From Schistocerca nitens (Eukaryota; Arthropoda; Insecta; Orthoptera; Acrididae), in NCBI RefSeq assembly GCF_023898315.1, contig NC_064615.1:4784501-4848500 (forward strand): a DNA stretch of 64,000 nt. The letters run 5' to 3'. Below, piece by piece: positions 53,950-64,000 of this stretch. Under the pieces are notes generated by a model, which saw nothing but the letters and a program-made list of their open reading frames with translations, did no database searches and had not been told where the DNA came from. Each line of letters begins with the position of its first letter. Within the stretch, counting starts at the first letter, position 1. The position numbers were made by a program, and so were the translations under genes.

Positions 53950-54335
53950 TTCAGGTCTCTAACATATTAGCAAAGCTGACTCAGATCCGCGACCCGACAA
54001 TAGTGATTTGTAGTCATACTTGGTGGAATGTATGTGAAGTTGTCGAGCAGCTGTGCTTGCCACGATGGCCAGGTTATTAATTTCATCGCGATATGTACCG
54101 CCGGTGTTGCCCGGAAATCTCGCCATCGATGGAGTGCGATTGCGCTGGCTGCAGGCGGCGCCAATGGCCCGCCAAGCGCCGCTGCTGCGTCGCCCTCGGA
54201 CGAGGTCTGACCCAGCGGCATACTGGACGAGTTTCTCCTGGAGCGTCGTGGCCGCAAGGGGTCCCAGGTGCGTGCGGAACCCGGAGTTTCTATACAGGCG
54301 CTGAGTGACTCTGCTGCAGACAGAGGCCAAACTCT
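53950..54335. other. GC- and CpG-rich segment, function unknown
   Basis: Strikingly GC-rich compared with its flanks, dense in CpG, and open in several frames on both strands (for example minus 53959-54330, plus 54053-54304). None of the translations resembles a known protein, and open frames on all sides are expected from composition alone. It could be a promoter CpG island, an exon or a GC-rich element piece. Confidence 0.4.
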
Positions 54336-54766
54336 CCCCTCTGCAAATTCCAGAGTGAACTTAAAAACGCACAGCGAGTCACTTCTGCGGACGTTCCTCG
54401 CTTCTCAAGCAGCAACTGCCAATTAGAAAGTAACGTTTTCGTTTCACCAATGAAAAATTAAGCAGTCGTCGCTGTACTCGCACCAGTGTAGGAAAAATGC
54501 GGCCCTTCCAGTCAAGTGTACTGAAACCCATGGTACAGAAACTTGCGTCAAAAACTTCTACGTCGAGGTACTTCAGCCAGTCCAGATGCCTAGTGTCCTG
54601 AGACTGGCACAACCCCTCCGCTTTTGATGTCACTTCCTGTTTGTTACACTTATCAACAGTTTATCATAGAAACTCTATCTAGAACATCTTTGCTTCGGAG
54701 ATGAATAAACTTTATTGTTATTAGCGTCTTAATTTTATGATGATTTCCTGACATTTTCGCTGCGCT
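54336..54766. other. No gene recognised
   Basis: Contains an 84-residue minus-strand frame (54379-54633) without recognisable motifs. Confidence 0.35.
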
Positions 54767-54970
54767 GGGTAGCCGTGCGGTCTAGGGCGTCTTCTCCTAC
54801 CCCCTCCGCCCTGCCCCCCCCCCCCCCGTTCCCGTTCGAGGTTCGAGTCCTCCCTCAGGCATAGGGGTATGTGTTGTCCTTAGCGTAAGTTAGTTTAATT
54901 AGTGTGTAATCCTAGGGACCGATGACCTCAACCGTTTGGTCCCATAGTCCTTACCACAAATTTCCCAATT
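54767..54970 (+). mobile_element. tRNA-derived SINE
   Basis: CTGGGTAGCCGTGCGGTCTA (A-box side), GGTTCGAGTCCTCCC (B box), then GTGTTGTCCTTAGCGTAAGT, TAGGGACCGATGACCTCA and TTGGTCCCATAGTCCTTACC, ending ACAAATTTCCCAA. It is a third SINE family or subfamily in the window, related in its middle to 23301-23469. A 14-base C tract expands the tRNA-like part. Confidence 0.85.
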
Positions 54971-55019
54971 TTTTTTCCTGGCATTTTCATCTGTATTGGA
55001 GGCGGTCTCAGAATGTAAA

Positions 55020-55335
55020 CAAGGTTGTTATTCTTATTACAGAAGTTTATTCACCCAGATCGCATAAAAATACACAATGATTACTACTTTCAGCGACATT
55101 AAATCTCCATCTCAAATCATATGATAGAAAAAAAGTTTTACTAGTCCAATCAATTTCGTCTAGTGTTGTGTCCAATTAATGTGAACAGACGACGAAATGG
55201 ATTGGCTATGTAAAAATTATTGTCTATACAAATGATCTGAAGATGACTATTTAATTTCGCTGAAACTGGCAACCATTGTGTATTTTTATGCGATCTGGTG
55301 GAATAACCTTCTGTAATAGGAAGAACAACCATGTC
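55020..55335. mobile_element. Palindromic MITE-like element
   Basis: Two arms of about 120 bases mirror each other: left GATCGCATAAAAATACACAA (about 55060), right TTGTGTATTTTTATGCGATC (about 55272), with further mirrored blocks to both sides. The short interior is unique. No coding capacity. Confidence 0.85.
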
Positions 55336-56324
55336 TGTTAATTCTGATATTATATTTGTGACACAAATGGTATCTCATAACCTCATTTCCATCTTCCTCG
55401 GCTAAGTGAAGTGACGCTGAACTGACGTTGTGTCTAATGTGAACACAGCGCAGTTTTTTTATATTGCCTGCCGGGCCGTTCCATTACGCAGATGTCTAGT
55501 GTGAATCGGCTTTGAGCCTTAGTAGCCAGTTGGATCTAAATTGTTATGTACTTTCTCAGTTTGTGAAATAAGAATAAAATCCGATCCGAATGAGTATGTG
55601 AAGTGCAAAAAATATTTTCGTGTGCACTCACATGAAAACTAGTAGAGTTTACTGTTTGCCCTCACATGAATAAAACAAAATCTAATAGACATATCCTTAG
55701 CTAAAGTGGTCCTAGTTAAAACAACTATTTGTACAGCGCCACAAAAACTACACCACAACAAATGCACGTATATTTTGACAGTCATGTAATGGATACGATA
55801 CACAGAAACAAAAGACTAACTACTCCCAAGTGTAGCGATATTTTTAACAGAGCTTGTTTCACTGCATCAGTAAGAGCCACATACTACTCACTTCCCAGTG
55901 ATAACTTTGTGGTATTTGTTTGAGAAGTTCACTGTATGACGAGAACGTGTAGCATGCTGGTTTGGCTGGGCATCTAGTTCATCAAACCATAAGTCATTGC
56001 TACACCGGTAGTGGTTTTCCTGATCACAGAAGCATGGAGATCTTCTTGTCTGCTATTCACTAGCCATTTTCTGCTCCTAAAACGAAACAGTAATCATCAA
56101 TATACACGTATTTTGCAAGCGAATCCTGACGATAGAGTTTAGTAACATGATGGTATATACCTATCAGGGACCTTTGCAAACCTAAAAAAAAGACATGTGG
56201 TATCTTGTTGTTGTTGTTGTTGCAACCTGCTGCGCTACGCTACGCTCACATACGTAAAAGCCATTGTACAATCCATAAAAACAACTACTATTCGCTTTCA
56301 CAATCGCGCCAATCTCAACAGTGA
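55336..56324. other. No gene recognised
   Basis: AT-rich; a (GTT)n microsatellite lies at about 56206-56223. Confidence 0.4.
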
Positions 56325-56536
56325 AGTCGGTCTGTAGTTTGATGGTATCTCTTAATCCCCTTTTGTGAATAGAGACTTAACAGCTGCATATTTCAGCCAG
56401 TCAGGAGATATCCCAGTTATAATTGACTGGTTACACAAGTAACTTAGAATTGTACTAAACTCACAAGAACATGCCTTAATTAACTTTGCTGATATTTCAT
56501 CGCAACCACTAGAATGCTTTGTTTTCAAAGATTTTA

Positions 56537-57694
56537 CTATAGAAGTATTTCTTTTGGTGAAGTGAGTGACATATTCATGTACCTGAAGCTATTTGTAAAG
56601 GCTAGTTTCAGATATTCAAGGGCATTATTTACTGATCCTGACAATCTCATTCTATCAGTAATGGGTATAAAGTACTTGTTAAATAGATTTGCCACACTAT
56701 GCCCATCGGTTACTAATGTGTCATCTACCCTTAGTGCTGTTTGCTCCTGCACCTTTCTGGTTCTACCAGTCTCCTCTTTCACTATATCCCATATTGTTTT
56801 TATTTTGTTCCCTGACATTGCTATTTTCTTGTCGTAGTGCATTTGTTTAGATGTCTGAATAACTTTTTTTAATATTTTACAGTATTCCTTGTATTTAGCT
56901 AAATCATCAGCATTGGAGCTATTCTTGGTCGACAGATACATTTTCCTTTTTCTCTTACAGGAAATCTTTATTGCTAGTGTAATCCATGGTTTTATTATAG
57001 ACTTCTGTTTAATTTGAGTAACTTTTAGAGGAAAACAGTTTTCAAACATGGTACTGACATTGTTCATGAATGTGTTATAGTTTTCATTCATGTCATGAGC
57101 ACTATAAAAACCTTTCCAGTTCATATCTTTGAGCAGTTTTCTAAAACACTCAATTTTTGGTTGATTGACTACTCTCCTGTACTCAGATTTAGCAGTCTTG
57201 ATAATCTGCTTAGAATTTACATCTAAAACAAGGAGCTGCATGTCATGATCTGATAGTCCATTTATTACAGGTTTTATGATACGATTTTGTTCCTTTGATT
57301 TGTCTATAAAAATGTTATCAATGGCTGTCCTTGAGGATTTAGTGATCCTAGTTGGAAAGTTTACAGTGTGAGTTAGATTGAAAGACAACATTGCTAACTG
57401 CAGTAAATGTTTACTGGAAGATTGCATTAGAAAATCTGTATTAAAGTCACCAGCTATCAAAATTTCTTTGTTTCTTCCTGTTAAATAACCCAAAAGTGCT
57501 TCTAGGTGATTTATGAATAGATTATAATTTCCTGTAGGTGCTCGGAAAATAGTTGCTATTATATAGGATCTGTTATGGAACTCTACTTCTGTTGCACATG
57601 CTTCTAGATGCTGCTCTAAACAGAATTTATTAATGTCAATGTTCTTGAATTTATGGCAGTTTTTGATAAATGTGGCAACTCCTCCTCCATCCAT
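56537..57694 (-). pseudogene. LINE ORF2 fragment: endonuclease and N-terminal RT region
   Basis: 385-residue open frame. The endonuclease starts after its first motif: GGGVATFIKNCHKF, IAGDFNTDFLMQSS, TAIDNIFIDKSKEQ, LSDHD. It then runs through the linker and ends FRYMNMSLTSPKEI, before RT block 1. The codons upstream of 57694 continue in a shifted frame (a one-base change near 57740). No catalytic FADD box is present because the element stops at 56325. Confidence 0.8.
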
Positions 57695-58069
57695 ATCTAC
57701 TCTGCAGAAGTAGGAAGGTAGCTTAAATCCTGAAATGTCTTAACATATCTATACCAGTGGTCACTTGATGTTCAGAGAGGCAGAGTATGTAAATTTGGTT
57801 ACATGAATTCATTTCATCAATACAAATGAGTAGTTCATCAACTTTATTTCTGAGTCCCGGAATGTTCTGGTGTAATAAAGATAACTGATACTGCATACTA
57901 ATGGGATTATAACTGCTTTGGCGAAGATGAACTGACAGTTTCTGATTACTTTCTGTTAAACATTGTTTAAATGGAGACTGTATGCTAAAATCTGACTCCT
58001 GTTCATCTGTTTTCTCAAACTGAGTGTGTCTGCCAATCTATCTTAAAACTCGTTTTCTTTCCCCCTTCC

Positions 58070-58795
58070 CTATCCTAAAAAAGGCATCCCTCTGACACCT
58101 GTGACCACTGGTATTTTAGCACTTGTGACAGTGTCCCCCCTTAAGTTTTCTGCTGTCAACCCAGACAGTTTTCCCTTCCCTTTCCTATTGAGGAGAAGGC
58201 CATGCCTAGTGTAGTCCCACCTATCGATAGCATCCACAGGAATCAAACCAATATGGAACCCTATATCCGTCCTAAGTAGCCACTCCAACTCCAAGTTCAC
58301 CCTCCCGACGGAAGAGTTCAAATGAGTCCGATCATGGCGTCTCAGCATTGACACAAATTCCACACTCGTGTGCTTCGTTGCTGATGCTATCTTCACCAGG
58401 TGACACTCTATGGAATAGTCAGAGTTTCTGTCAATGCTATTTCCCAGACCACCCACTATAACCACGGCATCCTCCTTTGTGAAATTCTTGCATAAAGAAC
58501 CTACATCCTCTCTAACTTGACCCAGATCTGCACTAGGCTTGAAAATGTTTGTGACCTGGTACTCTGGACCTAGATTTTCCTGCAATAGTTGGCCAACACC
58601 TCTACCATGGGAGCTACCTAACAACAGAACTTTCTTTCTCTTTACAAATTTCCCTACCTTCTTCAAGTCCTTGAAAGCTTGTTGTGACCTGTCTACAGCT
58701 TCAGCTACATGAGGCTCATCTGATTCTGACTGAGGCAACAGGTTAAATCTATTTTCAAGATTTATGACATTTATGTCAATGTGAAGACGAAACAA
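58070..58795 (-). pseudogene. LINE ORF1 C-terminal SGNH esterase domain
   Basis: 241 residues. VLLLGSSHGRGVGQLLQENL has the nucleophile Ser motif of SGNH hydrolases (block I, GSSHGRG). AVVIVGGLGNSIDRNSDYSI is the block III Gly/Asn region, and DRWDYTRHGLLLNRKGKGKL has the catalytic Asp-x-x-His region (DYTRHG). An esterase of this kind is known in ORF1 of CR1-type LINEs. It is an element protein, not a host hydrolase. The frame starts at an internal Met, so the N-terminal zinc-finger part is missing or elsewhere. Confidence 0.8.
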
Positions 58796-58800
58796 TTGGT

Positions 58801-59285
58801 GACGTAAACCGCATTTTATTTCAGTGTAGACGCTATGAGAAAGGCAGAGTCGACTTTTTAAAGTGCTTGGTCACTGCTAGCCGCTTTCTCGGAGACACAA
58901 CCAGGAGTACAAATGATGCCATATCCCGGTTTCTAGCGAAAGAAGACATACAAATCTAAAATGAATTGAACTTAACTATAGAACTTAATTAACAAATAAA
59001 TTTTTAGCAGGCAACTGTGTTTTGTAATCTGATTACAATAATTTTAATCTGAAAATATAAGAATGTATGCCCTAAACAGTATGTATGACGAAGAAAAAAA
59101 GTTACCTTGTTATATGTGTCAGTACATTTATTTGTGATGGCTAAAAAGTTTGTATGCTAGAAGCCAATAAAAATATAAAAAATTTTAGTTACCCTTGGAT
59201 GCGACGTCAATTTTCGTTACGTATTTGTTTTCCATGCCACAAGATATATGTAATCGCTGGTATAGGGTCTCCTATTCGTTCGAAA
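58801..59285 (+). promoter_or_regulatory. Upstream region and 5' UTR of ATP synthase subunit f
   Basis: AT-rich to about 59190, then CGACG, TTACG and TTCG-containing sequence leading to the ATG at 59286. No TATA box is evident at the expected distance; a short 5' UTR with a TATA-less housekeeping promoter would fit. The far left part may still be LINE 5' sequence. Confidence 0.4.
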
Positions 59286-60818
59286 ATGGCGTTCGGAGAC
59301 TACCCAGCTGAATATAATCCGAAAGTGCATGGCACATATGATCCTGCCCGTTATTACGGGAAACGTAAGTGATAAAATAGTGAACATGGAAAATTAATAT
59401 GTGGATAAGTGATTTTTTGGAATTTTGGGTTGAGTTACAGTATCATAAATTTTTGTCGGCTCGTCTGCACATTAGCTAGGAAATATCTTTAGTAAGGAGT
59501 TAATCAGTTGTACACGACTGATGTAAATTGAAAGTAGACATTCAGATTCCTTACATTATCGAGTTTTCCGTTTTACTGATAACGATCTTTCTCCTTCCCA
59601 TTCTGATTAATGAATCAAAAGTTTCTTGCAAGTCCAAACAATACTTTGAACGGTTTTCACAAAGAACGAAAGCTGCGTTCCCTATTGCTTCTGAAAGAAT
59701 GTTGCTCACTTCCTTCCGTTTGGGTTGTTCAGTCAGGCAAGATAATAAGTTGCTGGGTCGTTACGTATTCTGTAAGTGGATTAGGTCTTTCCAGAAATAG
59801 ACGAGGGTACGAATTGCCACAACACCGTTCAATTATTCAAACTAGTAGTATTTAGGTAAATAGCATATACCGAAGTACTCTTCGGAGGTTTTGTAGCGTG
59901 TATAACTTTACTCTTTTTCATAATTTACCATGACGTCTCAGCTATTTTTAATGAAAAGGGCTTAATACAGAGCAAACACAAAGCTAACACAGGAATACTG
60001 AAGCTAATTTCCTTCTTTGTGTATAAGTATAGGTGAATATTAACAGCAGAGGACTCTTTTTCCAGGTGTTGAATTTACACCTAACAATATTTGAAATGAT
60101 TTGTAAAAGAAACCTCAAGTTTTGTGGAAGCAAATTTGCAGGAAAATTGATATAAATAGCAGTGACTCCACTTTAGATGAAATGCACATTAGCGCGCATT
60201 AAAAAACGCAAATAAATACTTTCTGTGCATGCCAATAGTACCATCTAACCAGAAAGGGGCTGGGATAAACAATGGATGAAGACAGCCAAAAGAAGACAGT
60301 TGCTGAAGAGGGAGATTTATTAGAAAAGAACTGGCTCTTGTGATGTTTCGAGAAAAAGTCTGTCACAGAAATTTTTTGAAAGAATCGCGGCTATACACAT
60401 GGTGCAAAATGTTATTTATGCAAACAACGTATTATTTCACACTTTAGATGGACAAACTGTAATGCAAATTACTGTCTTATCCTCGTCATGCTTCTCGACT
60501 TTCAGTGTGATTTGTATGTTCTCATGCATTAGAGAGGTTTTTTAAAGCTTTTGATATTTTGAATGATACTTCCTGTCGTACTGGTGAGTACACCAATTTC
60601 CTGTCTTTTGCAGGACTGGTCCTGTTTAACTTTTGACCAGATTTTCCAATGTCTATTGATCCATACATGATTTATGGGATATTTTCTGTTGTAAGATTGT
60701 TCAAAATTTCATATTTCAGCTGACACACCACTAGCTGATGTGAAGGTTGGTGAACTGGGAAGCTGGCTTGCACGCCGCAATAAGTCGCCACAAGCTATGG
60801 CTGGTGCTATCAGCCGTG
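59286..60818 (+). CDS. ATPsynF: Mitochondrial ATP synthase subunit f (exons 1 and 2; 3' part outside window)
   Basis: Small inner-membrane subunit of the Fo sector of mitochondrial F1Fo ATP synthase. Exon 1 is 59286-59364 (MAFGDYPAEYNPKVHGTYDP then ARYYGK, donor AAAC|GTAAGT). Exon 2 is 60720-60818 (acceptor TTTCAG|CTGAC, completing CCT for Pro; DTPLADVKVGELGSWLARRN then KSPQAMAGAISR, donor CGTG|GTAAGT). The match to fly ATPsynF as I recall it (MAFGDYPAEYNPKVHGPYDP; KLGEIGSWLGRRN) is close over the whole 59 residues. The expected last exon with the single transmembrane helix (about 45 more residues starting A-W-W-R-W) was not found by eye before 64000 and should lie beyond. No mitochondrial presequence is expected for this subunit. 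Confidence 0.93.
59365..60719 (+). other. Intron 1 of ATP synthase subunit f
   Basis: 1.36-kb intron with GT-AG ends, phase 1. AT-rich; no mobile element recognised within it, unlike the introns of host gene 1. Confidence 0.85.
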
Positions 60819-63800
60819 GTAAGTGTTTGTACATTTGAAATGCAAAATCTTTTATAGATCTATGCAGTTGCTTGCAATCACTGTAACAATTCCTAAAGCT
60901 GTTAGTACTCTGCATCTCAAAGATTTTATATGTCCAGTGACATGCAAATGAATGGTGAAGGAAATTCAAATCTGTTACCAGATAAACAGAGTAAATTAGG
61001 GTCTGATCATATTGTGAAAAGGCATAAGGTACATAAGTGAGAAAGTTTTCCTTCTAAAAGTAGGAAAATTGTCTCACATTAAGAACCATCCACTTAAACA
61101 CAGAATTGGGAGCAATCTGAAGGGAAATCTAAATTTTCTAACACATTTACCTAATATCGATAATGTTATAAAACTCTGGAGTTGGTGGCAAGTGTCAGAG
61201 AAATCTTGGCAGGTGGGATTTATGCTAACTTGATAATGTAACAAATTGGAATGGTACTGGCCATGAAAGCCAAATTTCTAGTCTTTACGTTAATGGATTG
61301 TGGCATTCTGTGTCAGTGTCTAGGTTCAGATAGTAACATTTGACAGTAATTGACGAATTACCTCTTATACTATTGTGATAGTTGAAGTAGGGTAGGTATT
61401 TTTATGACCAGAGTAGCGTTGAGTTTGTACTAGTGGTAAACTAAAACTTAAATACTTTCATTCCGTGATATGACATGGGATTGTATTTGGACACCTCATT
61501 TCAGACATAAATAAGATCATTTTAGCCAAAAAGTGAATTATCTGGTTAATACATTGTGTTAATTCGAGGCTCATTAGACTTCTATTTGATAATACACTGG
61601 CAACAAAGTACGTGTTCTCACTCTTGACTTTCCTGACGAGCAACTTGTTTAAAAGGAACAGGAACTTCTGATCATTGAACACAAGAAAGAGCAACAATCT
61701 TTGTTGTGGACACATCCTTTATTGTTCAGAAAAGTTTAGTTTCCTGTAGCACGTACTTAAGTCAATGACAAACTGAAAAATTTTAATTTAAGGTTTCTTT
61801 TCTCCTTAAAAAATAATCTTATGCCCTGCATGAAAACTTTCGACTTGCCTAATTTTGTTATTGGGATACAATCTTCTGAAATTAATGTAGCAGACATCAC
61901 TTTTGATGTGAGTACATCTGTCTGTGTGGATGTGACCGTATAATTGGCACTAAAATTCCTTGGGATATACTTTTACATATACATTCAGGATGAAGGCTTG
62001 CATGGTATATGTGACTTTGTCCTGTAGTTTTATGAACTTACTGCTCTATGCTGTTGATTATATTACGTGGGTTTTGGTTTTTGACATCTTTCGATCTAAT
62101 GATTACTTGTGAGATCGATGCTGCCATTACTTCTTATGTGCTTCCAGATAATTGATCAGAAATGTGAAATGAATGTAGCATTTGAATTTAAAGAATGTTA
62201 AGCCATGCCTTGAGCAACAGTTAAGAAATTCAGAAAGAGAGAACACTGTTCTGTTTAATCAAGTTGAAATGTCAGTTGACAGCCCACATATACATCACTT
62301 TTAGGGTGGTGGGCACATTTATGTTTGATGTACATTTTGTATCGGAAACCTGGTAATCATAGTAGTTTCGGTAATGTTCATGGATGTTGTTTGAATGTGA
62401 TAACTCGGTGTGTGCCGGATAAGAAATCAGTTATAGTTATGCTATCTGAACATGCGTTAATGACAACCTCACAGCTGCAGCCTGAATTAGCTAACTTTTC
62501 ATTCTTTCCTTCCCCCCCCCCCCCCCCGAGACTCCCTTAATGCTGTAGAATTAAGATTTAAGGTGGGATTCCTATACAACGTCTGCAGGCTATGTCTGAC
62601 ATTAAGCATTTGCCAAGCTGTACTGCTACAAATGGTATTATACGGGACTAGGGTCTCACAATGCATTGGCCACCCGCAGCGGCCTGAGCTGGTTGGAGAA
62701 CAGTGTAGTTGCTGCTGGAAAGGAGGAAAAAGTAAGCATGTCCGAGGGAAAAGTACTATTTACATTAGTAAAAAAATAAGAAATTGCTGGGAATGGTTAA
62801 AAAAATTCCTTATATCTACTGTGTGCTAATCACTAAACAAGGACCTAACTGTGGAGGATAATGCTTGGAGAGAAGTAGCGGAATTTATGGAGAGAAAAAA
62901 TAGGAAAAGTGCTATATATTTTCAGTTTATTCATATTGTTAGTTTATTTTCAGGCATATAATGCATATTACAATAAAAAATTATTTTTAGCATTGTCGTA
63001 CTTATTTTTATATTAAAAAAATTCAGTAATGCTAGGAGCATACTCAGTCCTGTTAGTGTGATTAATTTGCCAGGGTGTTATCACTGCACCTGTGCGGTAA
63101 AGGAATCTTGCGCAGAAAAAACCTCAGCATTTGCGTAACTGCCACTCCTTGCTGATGGTCAGAGATTTTCAGTTACTAATTGTTCATTTTTGTTTAGTTC
63201 GAAATAAGGCTCATTATTTTTCCGTAAGTAGGAGCTCTTAAGTAAACAGTGTAAACATGAAGCTACAGTAAATGACTTCTGGATTCGGACTGATTGGCCA
63301 AAAAAAGTCTAATTTGTGACCTAACAGAGCAATTTTCGGAAGCTCTCCTGGCTCAGGAAAGTAGTTGTTTTATTGGTTCTAGATGTTTAATCACATTTGG
63401 GTGTAATTGAAATGCCTTCTCACTGACAAAACTCCTCAGCTTGCCGATAATTTCTCAGGCTACTTTTGTCGAAAATTCCACTGTCTATTTTCTTCCCCTG
63501 TGATTAGAAGTCAATAAAAATAAATATGTAGTTCATGTCGATCACAGTAAGATGGACAGTAGAGGAAAAACAACTGTAATTGCAATACTATGAGCTTGAT
63601 GCGACAGGGAACAATCCACACATTTTCAGTCAATGTCTCCAACAGTTAGGAAATTGCCAGTTTTCTTCAAGTTCCTTAAGCTTAGATTCTGACTGGTCAG
63701 ATGAAATTGGTGGTGAAAGGATTCCGTAATTTTTTTATGTAAGACTCGCAGCACAGCTTGTATGATTTTTGCTAATGTAAAGAGGTATTCTGAATGCAAG

Positions 63801-64000
63801 TGCCAATGATCTGAATATTTATCCTGTTGCCATAAATCTAAAAACAAAATAAAATAAGGTGTAACATTAAATTCTGCTCCCAGTAAAGGAAGTAAATGGG
63901 CACTAGCTAATACACTTGTCTTTTGACCTTGCTTTTAATTTTATAATTTTATATTTATATTAAATTATTTTTGTAACTTATTTAACAGAAGTATACCCAA
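60819..64000 (+). other. Start of intron 2 of ATP synthase subunit f
   Basis: Over 3.1 kb of AT-rich sequence after the exon 2 donor, phase 1, running to the window edge. I scanned for the expected Trp-Trp-Arg-Trp start of exon 3 and did not see it. A 15-base C tract lies at about 62513-62527. No transposon ends or RNA genes recognised. Confidence 0.7.

Larger units (their letters stand above)
56325..58800 (-). mobile_element. CR1-like LINE, copy B, 3' truncated
   Basis: Same subfamily as copy A; 56325-57850 closely matches 3376-4893. It has ORF1 with an esterase (58070-58795) and endonuclease plus the start of RT (56537-57694), but homology stops abruptly at 56325, in the middle of RT. Loss of the 3' end with the 5' part present is the opposite of normal 5' truncation, so a later deletion or rearrangement is likely. 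Confidence 0.85.

Noticed and set aside
58070-58795. Host SGNH hydrolase gene
   Set aside because: The domain is real, but it lies directly upstream of a LINE endonuclease on the same strand, in the place where CR1-type ORF1 carries an esterase.
63980-64000. AG at the window edge as the start of ATP synthase f exon 3
   Set aside because: The bases after TTTAACAG do not give the expected Ala-Trp-Trp start in the required phase.
1-64000. LTR retroelement, Polinton or viral fossil
   Set aside because: I saw no pair of long terminal direct repeats with a primer-binding site and no capsid, protease, integrase or envelope-like reading; all RT blocks found fit LINEs or a Penelope-like element.

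Overview
This is insect nuclear DNA, most likely from an orthopteran (locust or grasshopper). Two split host genes sit in a thick layer of transposable elements. The orthopteran call rests on tRNA-derived SINEs, RTE- and CR1-type LINEs and Tc1/mariner elements that I recognise as typical of that order, and on a small nuclear gene that closely matches insect mitochondrial ATP synthase subunit f. The genus cannot be proved from the window alone.

Host gene 1 (plus strand, about 9304-39951) is the most interesting item. Four exons with consensus splice sites and matching phases (9304-9460, 20977-21086, 28143-28242, 39809-39951) join into a 169-residue protein with no signal peptide. Its second half has the pattern of the interleukin-1/interleukin-18 beta-trefoil family, and three Tyr-centred strand motifs (Tyr28, Tyr71, Tyr129) repeat through it as expected for a trefoil. 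IL-1-family cytokines are generally regarded as a chordate family, so an insect member would be novel. The family call is my inference; the exon chain is seen directly.

Host gene 2 (plus strand, from 59286) is ATP synthase subunit f. Exons 1 (59286-59364) and 2 (60720-60818) are present; the last exon lies past the right edge.

Layout: 1-5.3 kb, two CR1-like LINEs on the minus strand; 5.9-9 kb, a Tc1 scrap, a Tc1-like element with inverted ends and an RTE scrap; 9.3-40 kb, host gene 1, whose three introns (11.5, 7.1 and 11.6 kb) hold most of the mobile DNA. Intron 1 has an intact-looking 340-residue Tc1-like transposase, two abutting mariner-like (DUF4817-type) elements, two more Tc1-like relics and SINEs. 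Intron 2 has a PIF/Harbinger element inside a Tc1 element, itself hit by two SINEs, and a Jockey-like LINE end. Intron 3 has LINEs, a SINE with an 11-bp target duplication, and a palindromic mariner inside a CR1-like LINE. From 40 to 58.8 kb there are inverted-repeat elements, a mariner relic, a nested fold-back SINE, a Penelope-like element with a GIY-YIG domain split by a CR1 end, and a second copy of the first LINE family. From 59.3 kb to the end is ATP synthase f with a long intron.

No rRNA gene, functional tRNA gene, CRISPR array or recognisable LTR/viral element was found. The mobile elements do not work with the host genes in any visible way beyond lengthening the introns.
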